Positions 26,847 through 35,925 are shown, counted from the stretch's first letter. The stretch: 64,000 nucleotides of DNA from an uncultured Eubacteriales bacterium (GCA_902779185.1 CACZAM010000005.1:1-64000); one strand, 5' to 3'. Made by a program: numbers and translations. Notes: generated by a model from the letters alone, not told the origin.

Positions 26847-27743
26847 ATGGCAGCGATAACAGAAGGCTACATGCCTTTTATGGGATATAAAACATACTAC
26901 AGGATCGTCGGCAAACGCACGGATAACGGAAAGGCTCCGCTGATCTGCCTGCATGGCGGTCCGGGCAGCACTCATAATTATTTCGAGGTGCTTGACAACA
27001 TAGCGGACGATGACAGCCGCATGGTCGTCATGTATGACCAGCTGGGATGCGGTCTCTCATACATCGAGGGGCATCCTGAACTGTGGACAAAAGAGACATG
27101 GATGAGTGAACTCTTTGCCCTGAGAGAGCATCTCGGCCTGGACGAATGCCATATAATCGGGCAGTCCTGGGGCGGGATGATGCAGATATGCCTTGGCATC
27201 GACTATAAGGAAGAAACAAAAGGCGTGAAAAGCTTTATCATCTCGAGCGGGCATCCTTCGAGCAGTCTCTGGGAAAGGGAAGGACTGCGCCGTATTGAAA
27301 TGATGCCTCAGGAGATGCAGGATGCGATAAACCATGCGCTCAGCACGGGTGACTTCAGCGGTGAAGCCTATGATGCTGCCGTGGAAGAATACATGGCCAG
27401 ATACTGTGATTTCTGGGAAAAAGAGCTTCCGGAATGCTGCACAAGGCCTAAGAAGGCCGGCAGAGAGGCCTATATATACGGATGGGGCCCTAATGAATTC
27501 GCGCCTGCGGGAACGCTTAAGGATTTTGAATACATAGACAGGCTGGGAGAGATAGATATACCTTCGCTCATAATGAGCGGCATTTCAGACCTGTGCTCAC
27601 CGCTTGTTGCAAAGACGATGCATGACGGAATAAAGGGTTCGGAGTGGATTTTGTGGGAAAGAGCAAGGCATACATGCTTTGTTGACAGACATGATGATTA
27701 CTGCGCTGAACTGATTAAGTGGATGAACAGACATGACGGATAA
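26847..27743 (+). CDS. Proline iminopeptidase-like hydrolase (S33)
   Basis: Serine aminopeptidase of 298 residues, without a signal peptide. HGGPGSTHNYF near residue 34 is the oxyanion signature of proline iminopeptidases. GQSWGGMM carries catalytic Ser107, Asp is probably in SGISDLCSP, and His in ARHTCFVDRH. These enzymes release N-terminal proline from peptides and some accept hydroxyproline. Between hypD and a beta-arabinofuranosidase gene the likely job is to free N-terminal Pro or Hyp from imported peptides. Its stop is followed immediately by the next start codon, so the two are translationally linked. Confidence 0.82.
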   Translation: MAAITEGYMPFMGYKTYYRIVGKRTDNGKAPLICLHGGPGSTHNYFEVLDNIADDDSRMVVMYDQLGCGLSYIEGHPELWTKETWMSELFALREHLGLDECHIIGQSWGGMMQICLGIDYKEETKGVKSFIISSGHPSSSLWEREGLRRIEMMPQEMQDAINHALSTGDFSGEAYDAAVEEYMARYCDFWEKELPECCTRPKKAGREAYIYGWGPNEFAPAGTLKDFEYIDRLGEIDIPSLIMSGISDLCSPLVAKTMHDGIKGSEWILWERARHTCFVDRHDDYCAELIKWMNRHDG

Positions 27744-29480
27744 ATGATTATGGGAAACAGCGTTGAGAATCCCCGCATCATCGATAACAGAGTGATACCG
27801 GAGCGCACACACCCGCCGCTTCACAGCATCAGACTGCTCCCGGGCTCACCTTTTTATGAAAGACAGAAGGACATGCTTGAGTTTCTGGAAAAACAGGATA
27901 CTGACAGCATGCTTTACAATTTCAGAAAGGCTGCAGGCCTGCCTACAGGAGCCGCAAAGCCAATGACAGGATGGGATTCCTGGGAATGCAAGCTCAGGGG
28001 CCATACGACCGGACACTATCTGTCAGGCCTTTCGCTGGCGTACGCGGCGACAGGAGATGAGGTGTTCAGGAACAAGGCAGCAGCAATAGTTGAAGGCTTT
28101 GCCGAATGCCAGCAGGCTTTTGCAGCATCAGGAAAAGTACGTCCCGGGTTTCTGAGCGCATATGACGAGGAGCAGTTCGATCTCCTTGAAGTGCTCACCC
28201 CATATCCCGAGATATGGGCTCCTTATTATACGCTGGACAAGATAATGACCGGCCTTCTGGACGCGTACAAACTGGCAGGGATCAGCCTGGCAACGGATGT
28301 GCTTTGTCCGCTTGGGGACTGGATATATGAACGCCTTTCCCGCCTGACTGATGAGCAGAGAGCAAGGATGTGGGATACATACATCGCCGGAGAATACGGA
28401 GCGATGAAATCCACGCTTGTGAGGCTGTACAGGATAAGCGGCAAAAGAGAACACCTCGACGCAGCCAGAATGTTTGAAAACGCGCGGCTGTTCGGTCAGA
28501 TGCGCGAAAACAGGGATGAACTCGATTCCATGCATGCAAACCAGCATATACCGCAGGTGACGGGAGCAATGGAGCTCTATGCTGTTACGGGCGATACGGG
28601 CTACTTTGACATAGCACGCAACTTCTTCAGGATCGTAACGCAGCATCACTGCTATAGCATTGGCGGTACAGGAGAGGAAGAGCGTTTCCGTGCGGCAGAC
28701 AGCGAATGCAGGTTCCTGACAGAACAAACAGCTGAAAGCTGTGCCAGCCTCAATATGCTCAGACTTACATCCACGCTGATAGAGTATGAGCCGTCCGTCC
28801 GCTGTGATCTGCTTGACTATTACGAACATACATTATTCAACCATATCCTCATGTCTTACAGCCATTGCGCTGACGGCGGAACCACATACTTCATGCCGCT
28901 TGCACCCGGAAGTAATAAGCATTACGAGACAGATGAGAACAGCTGCTGTCACGGGACCGGAATGGAGAGCAGGTTCAGGTTCATGAAAGATATTTTTTCA
29001 TATGAGGGGTGCGATGATGAAGCCGTGGTCAGAGTCAATCTTCCGGTCGCGTCATTCGCTGACGACGAAGAAAAGCTGACGGTAACCTTCTCTGAAGACG
29101 GACGTCTCGAGGTAAAAGCCGGTGCAGACATGAAAAGAAAGCTGGCTGTCAGGATCCCTGAATGGGCAAGAGAGAATTTTCCTGAAGCGGAGAACGGTTA
29201 CATATATTGCGGCAGACTAAGGGCAGATGAGACCGTTGCTTTCAATCTGCCGATGAAGCTGCGCAGGATAACAGCAGCTTCTGACAGCAGTTTCTATAAT
29301 CTTGCCTGGGGACCTTATCTGCTTGCAGCAATATCTGATGCTGCGGATTTCATTCATGCAGATATCACAAAGCTGGCAGAGATAACAGACGGAGACAGGG
29401 GAGAGTTTACAGACGGAGAGATCTGCTATAAGCCCCTGTATCGCGTAGATGAGGAGCACTACCACATTTATTTCAGATAA
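27744..29480 (+). CDS. GH127/GH146-like beta-L-arabinofuranosidase (DUF1680 family)
   Basis: A 578-residue (alpha/alpha)6-barrel hydrolase. Known members remove beta-L-arabinofuranose, including that linked to hydroxyproline in extensin, using a zinc-bound cysteine nucleophile. Here the zinc set is seen as AESCASLN (Glu331, Cys333) and NSCCHGTGMES (Cys401, Cys402). CCxGTGxE is closer to GH146-type members than to HypBA1, from memory. Family motifs GHTTGHYLSGLSLAYAATGD, HANQHIPQVTGAMELY and SIGGTGEEERF are also present. No signal peptide is visible, so the substrate must be imported. The gene begins at the base after the iminopeptidase stop. Other DUF1680 specificities cannot be excluded. Confidence 0.85.
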   Translation: MIMGNSVENPRIIDNRVIPERTHPPLHSIRLLPGSPFYERQKDMLEFLEKQDTDSMLYNFRKAAGLPTGAAKPMTGWDSWECKLRGHTTGHYLSGLSLAYAATGDEVFRNKAAAIVEGFAECQQAFAASGKVRPGFLSAYDEEQFDLLEVLTPYPEIWAPYYTLDKIMTGLLDAYKLAGISLATDVLCPLGDWIYERLSRLTDEQRARMWDTYIAGEYGAMKSTLVRLYRISGKREHLDAARMFENARLFGQMRENRDELDSMHANQHIPQVTGAMELYAVTGDTGYFDIARNFFRIVTQHHCYSIGGTGEEERFRAADSECRFLTEQTAESCASLNMLRLTSTLIEYEPSVRCDLLDYYEHTLFNHILMSYSHCADGGTTYFMPLAPGSNKHYETDENSCCHGTGMESRFRFMKDIFSYEGCDDEAVVRVNLPVASFADDEEKLTVTFSEDGRLEVKAGADMKRKLAVRIPEWARENFPEAENGYIYCGRLRADETVAFNLPMKLRRITAASDSSFYNLAWGPYLLAAISDAADFIHADITKLAEITDGDRGEFTDGEICYKPLYRVDEEHYHIYFR

Positions 29481-29484
29481 GTAA

Positions 29485-29503
29485 CCGTCAGCACTGCTGA
29501 CGG
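29485..29503. repeat. Hairpin after the arabinofuranosidase gene
   Basis: CCGTCAG and CTGACGG arms around a five-base loop, without a T-run. Possibly an mRNA processing or stability element between the glycosidase and the aldehyde dehydrogenase. Confidence 0.5.
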
Positions 29504-29553
29504 CAAGAAATAATACTTATAACACTTTGTATAAAATTAAAGGAGGGTATTAC

Positions 29554-31104
29554 ATGTACAAAGGATTTGCTAATGCAGTTGAAGTGGATTTCAGCATTCC
29601 TGAGAACAGAGAGAAGATGCTTGCTGCCTTTAAGCAGGTAGATGAAGAGAAGGGTCTGACATGCCCGCTTATCATCGGCGGTGAAAGGATCTTTACTGAG
29701 AAGAAGTTTGAATCGCTAAATCCTGCAAACAAGGAAGTCCTCGGCTATTCGAGCTCGGCAAGTGCGGAGCAGTGCGATCAGGCCATAAAGACAGCGCACG
29801 AGGCGTTCCTGAAATGGAAGAACACATCTCTCGATGAGAGGATACGCTGCATGCGTAAGCTGGCTCAGCTGCTCGATGAAAACAGATTCTACCTCGATGC
29901 CTGGAATGTTGAAGAAAGCGGTAAAAACTGGGGCGAGGCAGACGGTGAGCTCTGCGAGCTTCTTGACTTCATCAATTCATACTGCGTTCATATGCAGGAA
30001 CTCGAAAAGGGCATCCCTTGCATCCAGACGGCAGAATACAACAAGTGCGTATACATCCCAATGGGAGTCGGCGCTACCGTGTCGCCATGGAACTTCCCTG
30101 TGGGACTGTTTGCCAACATGCTCATAGCCGCAGCGATCACCGGCAATACCAGCGTAAACAAGCCTGCATCCAACACACCTATATCGGCTTTCAAGTTCTT
30201 CGAAGTGATGGAGAAGTGCGGGATCCCTGCAGGAGTTATCAACTTCCTGCCTGGTTCGGGTTCGGATATCGGTGACCTGATCGTCGATCATCCTCTTGTC
30301 AGATTCATCAACTTTACAGGTTCAAAGGAAGTCGGCTGCCGCATCTACGAAAGAGCTGCGAAAGTGAATCCGGGACAGAGATGGCTCAAGAGAGTAGTCG
30401 CTGAGATGGGCGGAAAGAACGCCATCATCATCGACTCATCGGCAAATGTTAAGAAAGCTGCTCAGGGAGTTGCAAGCTCTGCCTTTACGTTCCAGGGACA
30501 GAAGTGCTCAGCATGCTCCAGAGCAATCGTCATGAGAGATGTACATGATGAATTCGTCGAGGCTCTCATAGAGGAAGCTAAGGCTCTTAAGGCAAATCAG
30601 GGTGCAGGAAGGGAAGACAAGACAATCGGTCCTGTATCCAGCAAGGAAGCCTTTGACAAGATCGCAAAATACATAGAGATCGGCAGAGAAGAGGGCAATA
30701 TCGTGTTCGGAGGAACATACAGCGATGAAAAGGGATATTTCGTTGATCCTACCGTGATCGACGGTATCAGCCGCACAGACCGCGTCGCCAATGAGGAGAT
30801 ATTCGGACCTGTAGTCGCGGTTATTCCGGTCGACTCGTTCGATGAGGCTCTTGACATCGCAAACCAGACCGAGTACGGCCTCACAGGATCCGTATACAGC
30901 GAGACAAGAGAGAATGTGATCAAGGCAAAGAACGAATTCAACGTAGGCAATCTGTATTTCAACCGTAAGTGCACTGCAGCTGTAGTGCTCCAGCATCCGT
31001 TCGGAGGATTCAACCTTTCCGGTACAGATCACAAAACAGGAACACCTAACTACCTGACAAATTTCATGTATCTGAAGTCGATCTCTGAGGATCTTACGAA
31101 GTAA
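29554..31104 (+). CDS. rocA: 1-pyrroline-5-carboxylate dehydrogenase (RocA-like)
   Basis: NAD-dependent aldehyde dehydrogenase oxidising glutamate semialdehyde (open form of pyrroline-5-carboxylate) to glutamate. The 516-residue protein has the family catalytic segment FQGQKCSACSRAIV (nucleophile Cys), VAEMGGKNAIII with the general-base Glu, SPWNFPVG for NAD, and EEIFGPVVAV. The C-terminal NLYFNRKCT and PFGGFNLSGTDHKTGTPNYL are typical of RocA/PutA-type enzymes over other aldehyde dehydrogenases. I chose ATG 29554 because AAAGGAGGG precedes it. HypD makes pyrroline-5-carboxylate, so this enzyme is the next step. In other hydroxyproline users a reductase (ProC) makes proline instead; none is present in this window. 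Confidence 0.87.
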   Translation: MYKGFANAVEVDFSIPENREKMLAAFKQVDEEKGLTCPLIIGGERIFTEKKFESLNPANKEVLGYSSSASAEQCDQAIKTAHEAFLKWKNTSLDERIRCMRKLAQLLDENRFYLDAWNVEESGKNWGEADGELCELLDFINSYCVHMQELEKGIPCIQTAEYNKCVYIPMGVGATVSPWNFPVGLFANMLIAAAITGNTSVNKPASNTPISAFKFFEVMEKCGIPAGVINFLPGSGSDIGDLIVDHPLVRFINFTGSKEVGCRIYERAAKVNPGQRWLKRVVAEMGGKNAIIIDSSANVKKAAQGVASSAFTFQGQKCSACSRAIVMRDVHDEFVEALIEEAKALKANQGAGREDKTIGPVSSKEAFDKIAKYIEIGREEGNIVFGGTYSDEKGYFVDPTVIDGISRTDRVANEEIFGPVVAVIPVDSFDEALDIANQTEYGLTGSVYSETRENVIKAKNEFNVGNLYFNRKCTAAVVLQHPFGGFNLSGTDHKTGTPNYLTNFMYLKSISEDLTK

Positions 31105-31130
31105 GTGCTGATGAGTATTTCGGAAATTGA

Positions 31131-31159
31131 TTGAAGAGTCAGGGAAAAAGGATTAAAAT
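31131..31159 (+). promoter_or_regulatory. Promoter of the oligopeptide transporter operon
   Basis: TTGAAG and TAAAAT with a 17-base spacer, 20 bases upstream of the second palindromic operator and about 100 bases before oppA. Confidence 0.6.
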
Positions 31160-31179
31160 AACTTTGTGTATTACTGTTT

Positions 31180-31199
31180 TTTTAGACAGCGGTCTAAAA
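31180..31199. promoter_or_regulatory. TetR-type operator, copy 2 (oppA)
   Basis: TTTTAGACAGCGGTCTAAAA, identical to the hypE operator except for one base in the centre. It sits downstream of a promoter as the first copy does. Two 20-base sites differing at one position 7.7 kb apart are strong evidence for a shared regulator. Confidence 0.85.
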
Positions 31200-31260
31200 C
31201 GGCGGTCATATTTAAACAGTATGCAGAATAAACAAAAGGGATTTTTTCAAGGAGGATTCT

Positions 31261-32907
31261 ATGAAGAAGAGACTATTGGCTCTCCTCATGGTTGCTGCCA
31301 TGATCATTGCAACGCTTGCAAGCTGCAGCACACCAGGCGGAGACAGCGGCTCTGACGGAGGCGAAAAAGTGTTCAGGTATGCTGTTAACACAGAACCTAC
31401 TACTTTCGACCCTACAAAGGGCAACAGCATCGGAGACAACGAGATCCAGCATGCAATTACAGAGGGACTTACCCGTAATACGGGCGGAGAAGTAACTCCT
31501 GGTATCGCTGAGTCCTGGGATATCTCTGATGACGGTACTGTCTACACATTCCATCTGCGCGACGCTAACTGGAGTGACGGACAGCCTATCACAGCTAACG
31601 ATTTCGTTTACAGCTGGCAGAGACTGGTAGATCCTAACGTTGGTTCACCTTACTCCTGGTTCCTCGACACTATCTGTGTAGAGAACGCAGCTGCTGTTGA
31701 AGCAGGTGAGAAGGATCCTAGCGAACTCGGTATCAAGGCTATCGACGACAAGACTCTGGAAGTCAAGCTTACACAGCCGATGACAGTACTTCTTTCAGCA
31801 CTCGGTATGCAGTCCAACCTTGCTCCGCTCCGTCAGGATATCGTAGAGCAGTATGGCGACGAGTTTGCTGCAACAGCTGACAAGAACGTATACTCCGGTC
31901 CGTTCGTTCTCACATCAACAGAGAACAACCTGTATGTGTTCGAGAAGAACCCTGAGTTCTGGGATGCAGACAACATCAAGCTCGACAGAGTTGAGCTCAA
32001 CTACATTGAGAAGCCTGATACACAGCTTGCTATGTATGAGAACGGCGAACTCGACTTTGTAAGACTCGACAACGCAGTAGTTGAAAACTACAAGGACAAT
32101 GATGACTACGGCGTATACCTCAATGGTAACGTTGACTACTGCTACATCAACCCTAACAGCGACAATCCTGTATGGGCCAACAAGAACTTCAGACTTGCTC
32201 TGAACTATGCTCTCAACAGAGTTGAGTACAACCAGCTGGCTAACAGCGGACTCTACAATCCTTACAACGCGCTTTGCTTCCCTGGCCTCTCCGGCAAGGA
32301 CGGCAAGACATACGGCGAGACATATGATGTTGATTCATATGCATACCCTATGGAAGGCGATGTAGCCAAGGCTAAGGAATACCTCGACGCTGCAATGAAG
32401 GAGCTCAACATCTCTGATCCTTCCGAAATCGAGATCGAGTTCGTAACAACAGACGCTGAGTCCAACAAGAAGATAGCTGAGGTACTGCAGGAGCAGTGGC
32501 AGAACGCTCTCGGCATCAAGGTCAACATCCGTCAGGTCACATACGCTGACATCTACGGCGAGGTATATCCTAAGTTCGACTATGAGATCGGATACGCTGG
32601 ATGGGGCCCTGACTTCGACGACCCTACAACATACCTCAACCTGTTCAGATCGGACATCAACTGGTACACACCTTACGGCAACCCTGACTTCGACGCTAAG
32701 CTCGATGCAGCCATGAAGGAAGTAGATGATCCTAACGCAAGAATGGATCTCCTGAATGAAGCTGAGCAGATCCTCATCGAGGACGGAGCATGGGTACCTC
32801 TTCAGGCAAGGAACCAGTCCTACCTGCTGAGCCCTAAGATGAAGGATGTAACATTCTACTCCTTCAGCATCAATATCGACTGGGCATACGCTGACGTAGC
32901 AGAATAA
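31261..32907 (+). CDS. oppA: Oligopeptide-binding lipoprotein of the ABC transporter
   Basis: Extracellular solute-binding protein, family 5 (OppA/DppA), 548 residues. The N-terminus MKKRLLALLMVAAMIIATL and lipobox LASC (Cys22) show lipoprotein anchoring, followed by a Gly/Ser linker. YAVNTEPTTFDPTKGNS, NDFVYSWQRLVDP and YCYINPNSDNPVWANKNFRLALNYALNR are typical OppA segments. OppA-type proteins accept longer peptides than DppA types, which would suit glycopeptide uptake, although specificity cannot be read from sequence. Start follows CAAGGAGGATTCT. It heads the transporter operon behind the second operator. Confidence 0.9.
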   Translation: MKKRLLALLMVAAMIIATLASCSTPGGDSGSDGGEKVFRYAVNTEPTTFDPTKGNSIGDNEIQHAITEGLTRNTGGEVTPGIAESWDISDDGTVYTFHLRDANWSDGQPITANDFVYSWQRLVDPNVGSPYSWFLDTICVENAAAVEAGEKDPSELGIKAIDDKTLEVKLTQPMTVLLSALGMQSNLAPLRQDIVEQYGDEFAATADKNVYSGPFVLTSTENNLYVFEKNPEFWDADNIKLDRVELNYIEKPDTQLAMYENGELDFVRLDNAVVENYKDNDDYGVYLNGNVDYCYINPNSDNPVWANKNFRLALNYALNRVEYNQLANSGLYNPYNALCFPGLSGKDGKTYGETYDVDSYAYPMEGDVAKAKEYLDAAMKELNISDPSEIEIEFVTTDAESNKKIAEVLQEQWQNALGIKVNIRQVTYADIYGEVYPKFDYEIGYAGWGPDFDDPTTYLNLFRSDINWYTPYGNPDFDAKLDAAMKEVDDPNARMDLLNEAEQILIEDGAWVPLQARNQSYLLSPKMKDVTFYSFSINIDWAYADVAE

Positions 32908-32918
32908 TCAGTTATAGC

Positions 32919-32949
32919 AACAGATCAATTACATAACAACAGATCAATT
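32919..32949. repeat. Short tandem direct repeat after oppA
   Basis: AACAGATCAATT occurs twice (32919-32930 and 32938-32949) with a 19-base period. It may be a local duplication; only two copies are present. Confidence 0.5.
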
Positions 32950-32972
32950 CAATAACTGCTTATAGCTAAACC

Positions 32973-33008
32973 AATGAAAGCCCCGGCAGAAATACCGGGG
33001 CTTTCATT
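32973..33008 (+). terminator. Strong intercistronic hairpin between oppA and oppB
   Basis: AATGAAAGCCCCGG pairs perfectly with CCGGGGCTTTCATT (14 bp) around an 8-base loop, ending 20 bases before the oppB start. Such hairpins protect or partly terminate the binding-protein message and raise its level over the membrane subunits. Confidence 0.8.
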
Positions 33009-33028
33009 AAACTATCAGGAGGAACACG

Positions 33029-33949
33029 ATGACAAAGTATGTTATAAAACGTGTCATCGCAGCCATATTGACTCTTTGGGCACTGGTGACCATAGTCTTC
33101 TTCCTTACAAGGCTGATGCCGGGAGAACCGTTCACTAACCCGAAGCTGACTCCACAGGTCATAGAAAATATGACAAAGTATTATGGCTTCGACAAACCAC
33201 TGATTGTTCAGTATTTCCAGTATCTGGGCAATCTGATCCACGGTGACTTCGGATTCTCGATGAAGTACACCAATAAGACTGTAAATTATATTATCGGACA
33301 GACATTCCCGTTCTCTGCAGACCTCGGTATCAGAGCGCTGTGCCTGGCTATTTCGTTCGGCCTGGTGCTGGGTATCCTTGCCGCACGCAAGAGGGGCACA
33401 AAGATCGACTTCTTCTGCGTTATCATCGCGATAATAGGAACAAGTATTCCGGACTTCATCATGGGAGCTCTGCTGCAGTACTTTTTCGGAATCAAATGGG
33501 GACTTCTGCCGGTAGCTTTATATAAAGGTTTCGAATATACGATCCTTCCTGCGACTGCTCTGGCGTTCTATACGCTTGCATCTGTATCACGTATCATGCG
33601 TGCAAGCATGCTCGAGGTAACATCGCAGGATTACATCAAGACCGCGAGGTCTAAGGGACTTTCCGAAGCTCGCATAACAGTAAAGCATCAGATAAGGAAC
33701 GCTATCATGCCGGTCATGACAATACTGGGACCTACCGTTGCTTCAGTGCTTACCGGAACGTTCGTTATTGAAGCTATCTTCGCTATCCCGGGCATGGGTA
33801 AGTATTACGTCGAGAGCGTAAACAACAATGACTATTCCATGATCCTGGGCATGACCGTGTTCTACGGTATATTTCTCGTTACAGCAAATCTGATCGTAGA
33901 TATTCTCTACGGTGTTGCGGATCCTCGTGTCCGTATAGGAAAGAAGTAG
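33029..33949 (+). CDS. oppB: Oligopeptide ABC transporter permease 1
   Basis: Membrane permease of 306 residues with six predicted segments. The N-terminal VIKRVIAAILTLWALVTIVFFLTRLMPGEP is the OppB/DppB signature. The EAA-type loop SKGLSEARITVKHQIRNAIMPVMTILG, which contacts the ATPases, lies near residue 210. Start has CAGGAGGAACACG. It forms the membrane channel with the next gene and is co-transcribed with it. Confidence 0.92.
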   Translation: MTKYVIKRVIAAILTLWALVTIVFFLTRLMPGEPFTNPKLTPQVIENMTKYYGFDKPLIVQYFQYLGNLIHGDFGFSMKYTNKTVNYIIGQTFPFSADLGIRALCLAISFGLVLGILAARKRGTKIDFFCVIIAIIGTSIPDFIMGALLQYFFGIKWGLLPVALYKGFEYTILPATALAFYTLASVSRIMRASMLEVTSQDYIKTARSKGLSEARITVKHQIRNAIMPVMTILGPTVASVLTGTFVIEAIFAIPGMGKYYVESVNNNDYSMILGMTVFYGIFLVTANLIVDILYGVADPRVRIGKK

Positions 33950-33958
33950 GTGGCAGAC

Positions 33959-34882
33959 ATGATGGATTTGAATAAAGATATGTTTGTCATCAAAGGCAAA
34001 AATGTAGAACAGATGGAAACCATATCCAGACCGTCTCTGTCCTTCTGGCAGGACGCCTGGAGAAGATTCCGTAAAAACAGGGCAGCGTTCATAGGACTCT
34101 GCATCATCCTGGTTTATGTACTGCTTGCCATATTCGCTCCTATGCTGAGCAAGTATGGATTCTCCACGATGGACGCTGCCAATCAGCATGCAGCACCATC
34201 AGCCGCACACTGGTTCGGTACGGATGCAACAGGCCGTGACCAGTGGGTGCGTACATGGATGGGTGCAAGAGTATCGCTCTCGATCGGACTCTTTGCAGCA
34301 ACCATCAACATGTGTGTAGGCGCGGTCATCGGAGGATTCTGCGGATTTTACGGCGGCAAGCTCGATATGATAGTGATGCGTATCGTAGATATCCTTTACG
34401 GCATACCTAGCCTGATCATCACTATCCTGGTCATGATGGTACTCGGAAAGGGAGTTGCTCCGCTGATCGTAGCTTTATGTGTGGTCGGATGGATTGGCAC
34501 CTGCCGTTTCGTACGAGGCGAGGTCTACAGGCTCAAGGAGCAGGATTTCGTAATGGCGGCAAAGGTTCTCGGAGTTTCCGACACTGCTATCATCATCAAG
34601 CATATTATCCCGAACATCGTGGGCATGCTTGTAACAAACCTCTGCCTTGCGATCCCGGGCGCTATCTTCCAGGAGGCTTTCCTGTCATATATCGGACTCG
34701 GAATCGCGCCTCCTAGATGCAGCTGGGGTATTCTGGCAAAGGAAGGTATCGCATACCTGAGAGTACATCCGCATGAAGTAGCTATTCCGGCTCTCATCAT
34801 ATGTACTACCATGCTGGCTCTCAACCTGCTTGGCGACGGTCTGCGTGATGCAGTCGATCCAAAGCTGAGAGGAACTGAATAG
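33959..34882 (+). CDS. oppC: Oligopeptide ABC transporter permease 2
   Basis: Permease of about 307 residues, OppC/DppC type. It has an N-terminal cytoplasmic segment (SFWQDAWRRFRKNRAAFIGL), a periplasmic part with HWFGTDATGRDQWVRTWMGAR, and the EAA loop AKVLGVSDTAIIIKHIIPNIVGMLV. I prefer the ATG at 33959 because AGGTGG lies six bases before it. A GTG nine bases upstream, directly after the oppB stop, would add three residues. Partner of OppB. Confidence 0.92.
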   Translation: MMDLNKDMFVIKGKNVEQMETISRPSLSFWQDAWRRFRKNRAAFIGLCIILVYVLLAIFAPMLSKYGFSTMDAANQHAAPSAAHWFGTDATGRDQWVRTWMGARVSLSIGLFAATINMCVGAVIGGFCGFYGGKLDMIVMRIVDILYGIPSLIITILVMMVLGKGVAPLIVALCVVGWIGTCRFVRGEVYRLKEQDFVMAAKVLGVSDTAIIIKHIIPNIVGMLVTNLCLAIPGAIFQEAFLSYIGLGIAPPRCSWGILAKEGIAYLRVHPHEVAIPALIICTTMLALNLLGDGLRDAVDPKLRGTE

Positions 34883-34896
34883 AAAGGAGGGGTATC

Positions 34897-35925
34897 ATGG
34901 CAGAAAAGAAAGAAACCATTCTTGAACTTAAGAACGTTGTATACTCCTTCAAGACATACGGCGGAGAGGTCAAGGCTGTACGTGACGTCAGCTTCGACGT
35001 TCGCGCCGGCGAAGTGCTCGGTATCGTAGGCGAGTCCGGATGCGGAAAGAGCGTTACCGCTCAGTGCATCCTCAGGCTCAATCCTGAACCGCCGGGGTTC
35101 TTCGAGGGAGGAGAGATAATCTACAAGGGTGAAAACATCCTCGAGATGGATAACAAGGCTATCCGCAAGATCAGGGGAGGTGAGATAGGATTCGTATTCC
35201 AGGATCCTATGACCTCGCTGAACCCGACAATGAAGGTCGGAAAGCAGATCATGGAGGTATTCCATGGCAGAGAAGGTATCTCCAAGCAGGAGGTCAGGGA
35301 GAAAGCTATTGAGATAATGAAGCTGGTCGGCATCTCCGATACAGAGAAGAGATTCAACCAGTATCCTCATGAGCTCTCCGGCGGCATGAAACAGCGTGTC
35401 ATGATAGCCATAGCTCTCGTATCGAGACCAAGCGTTATCATCTGCGACGAGCCGACGACTTCACTCGACGTGACCATCGAGGCTCAGATACTTGAGCTCC
35501 TGCTCGAGCTGAGGGAGACACTGGGCACATCGATCATCATGATCACTCACGACCTCGGTGTCATCGCCAAGATCTGCGACCGTGTAGTCGTAATGTACGG
35601 CGGCAAGATCGTAGAGAAGGGTACCGCGAGGGAGATATATTATGAGACAGCGCACCCTTATACGAGCGGACTGATGCATTCCATCGCAAGGCTCGAGACA
35701 AGCAGAGGCGAGAAGCTCTCACCGATCGAGGGAACGCCGCCTGATCTGTTTTCGCCTCCTGTGGGATGCCCGTTCGCTGCAAGATGCGACTACTGCATGG
35801 ACGTATGCAACGCGTATCCGCCTGAGGAGTACATGCTCTCGGATGAGCATATGACAAGATGCTGGCTGCAACATGAAATGGCACCGGATACAGAGTTCAG
35901 AAGGAAGAAAGGAGAGGTGAAATAA
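34897..35925 (+). CDS. oppD: Oligopeptide ABC transporter ATPase 1
   Basis: ATP-binding subunit of 342 residues. Walker A GESGCGKSVT near residue 47, Q-loop VFQDPMTSLNP, ABC signature LSGGMKQR, Walker B VIICDEPTTSLD, and switch HDLGV are all intact. The C-terminal oligopeptide-transporter extension with PVGCPFAARCDYCMDVC may bind an Fe-S cluster, as reported for related DppD proteins. Its last base overlaps the next start codon. Confidence 0.93.
   Translation: MAEKKETILELKNVVYSFKTYGGEVKAVRDVSFDVRAGEVLGIVGESGCGKSVTAQCILRLNPEPPGFFEGGEIIYKGENILEMDNKAIRKIRGGEIGFVFQDPMTSLNPTMKVGKQIMEVFHGREGISKQEVREKAIEIMKLVGISDTEKRFNQYPHELSGGMKQRVMIAIALVSRPSVIICDEPTTSLDVTIEAQILELLLELRETLGTSIIMITHDLGVIAKICDRVVVMYGGKIVEKGTAREIYYETAHPYTSGLMHSIARLETSRGEKLSPIEGTPPDLFSPPVGCPFAARCDYCMDVCNAYPPEEYMLSDEHMTRCWLQHEMAPDTEFRRKKGEVK

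Noticed and set aside
32919..32949. Start of a CRISPR-like repeat array
   Set aside because: Only two 12-base copies 19 bases apart, no spacers of constant length and no cas genes.
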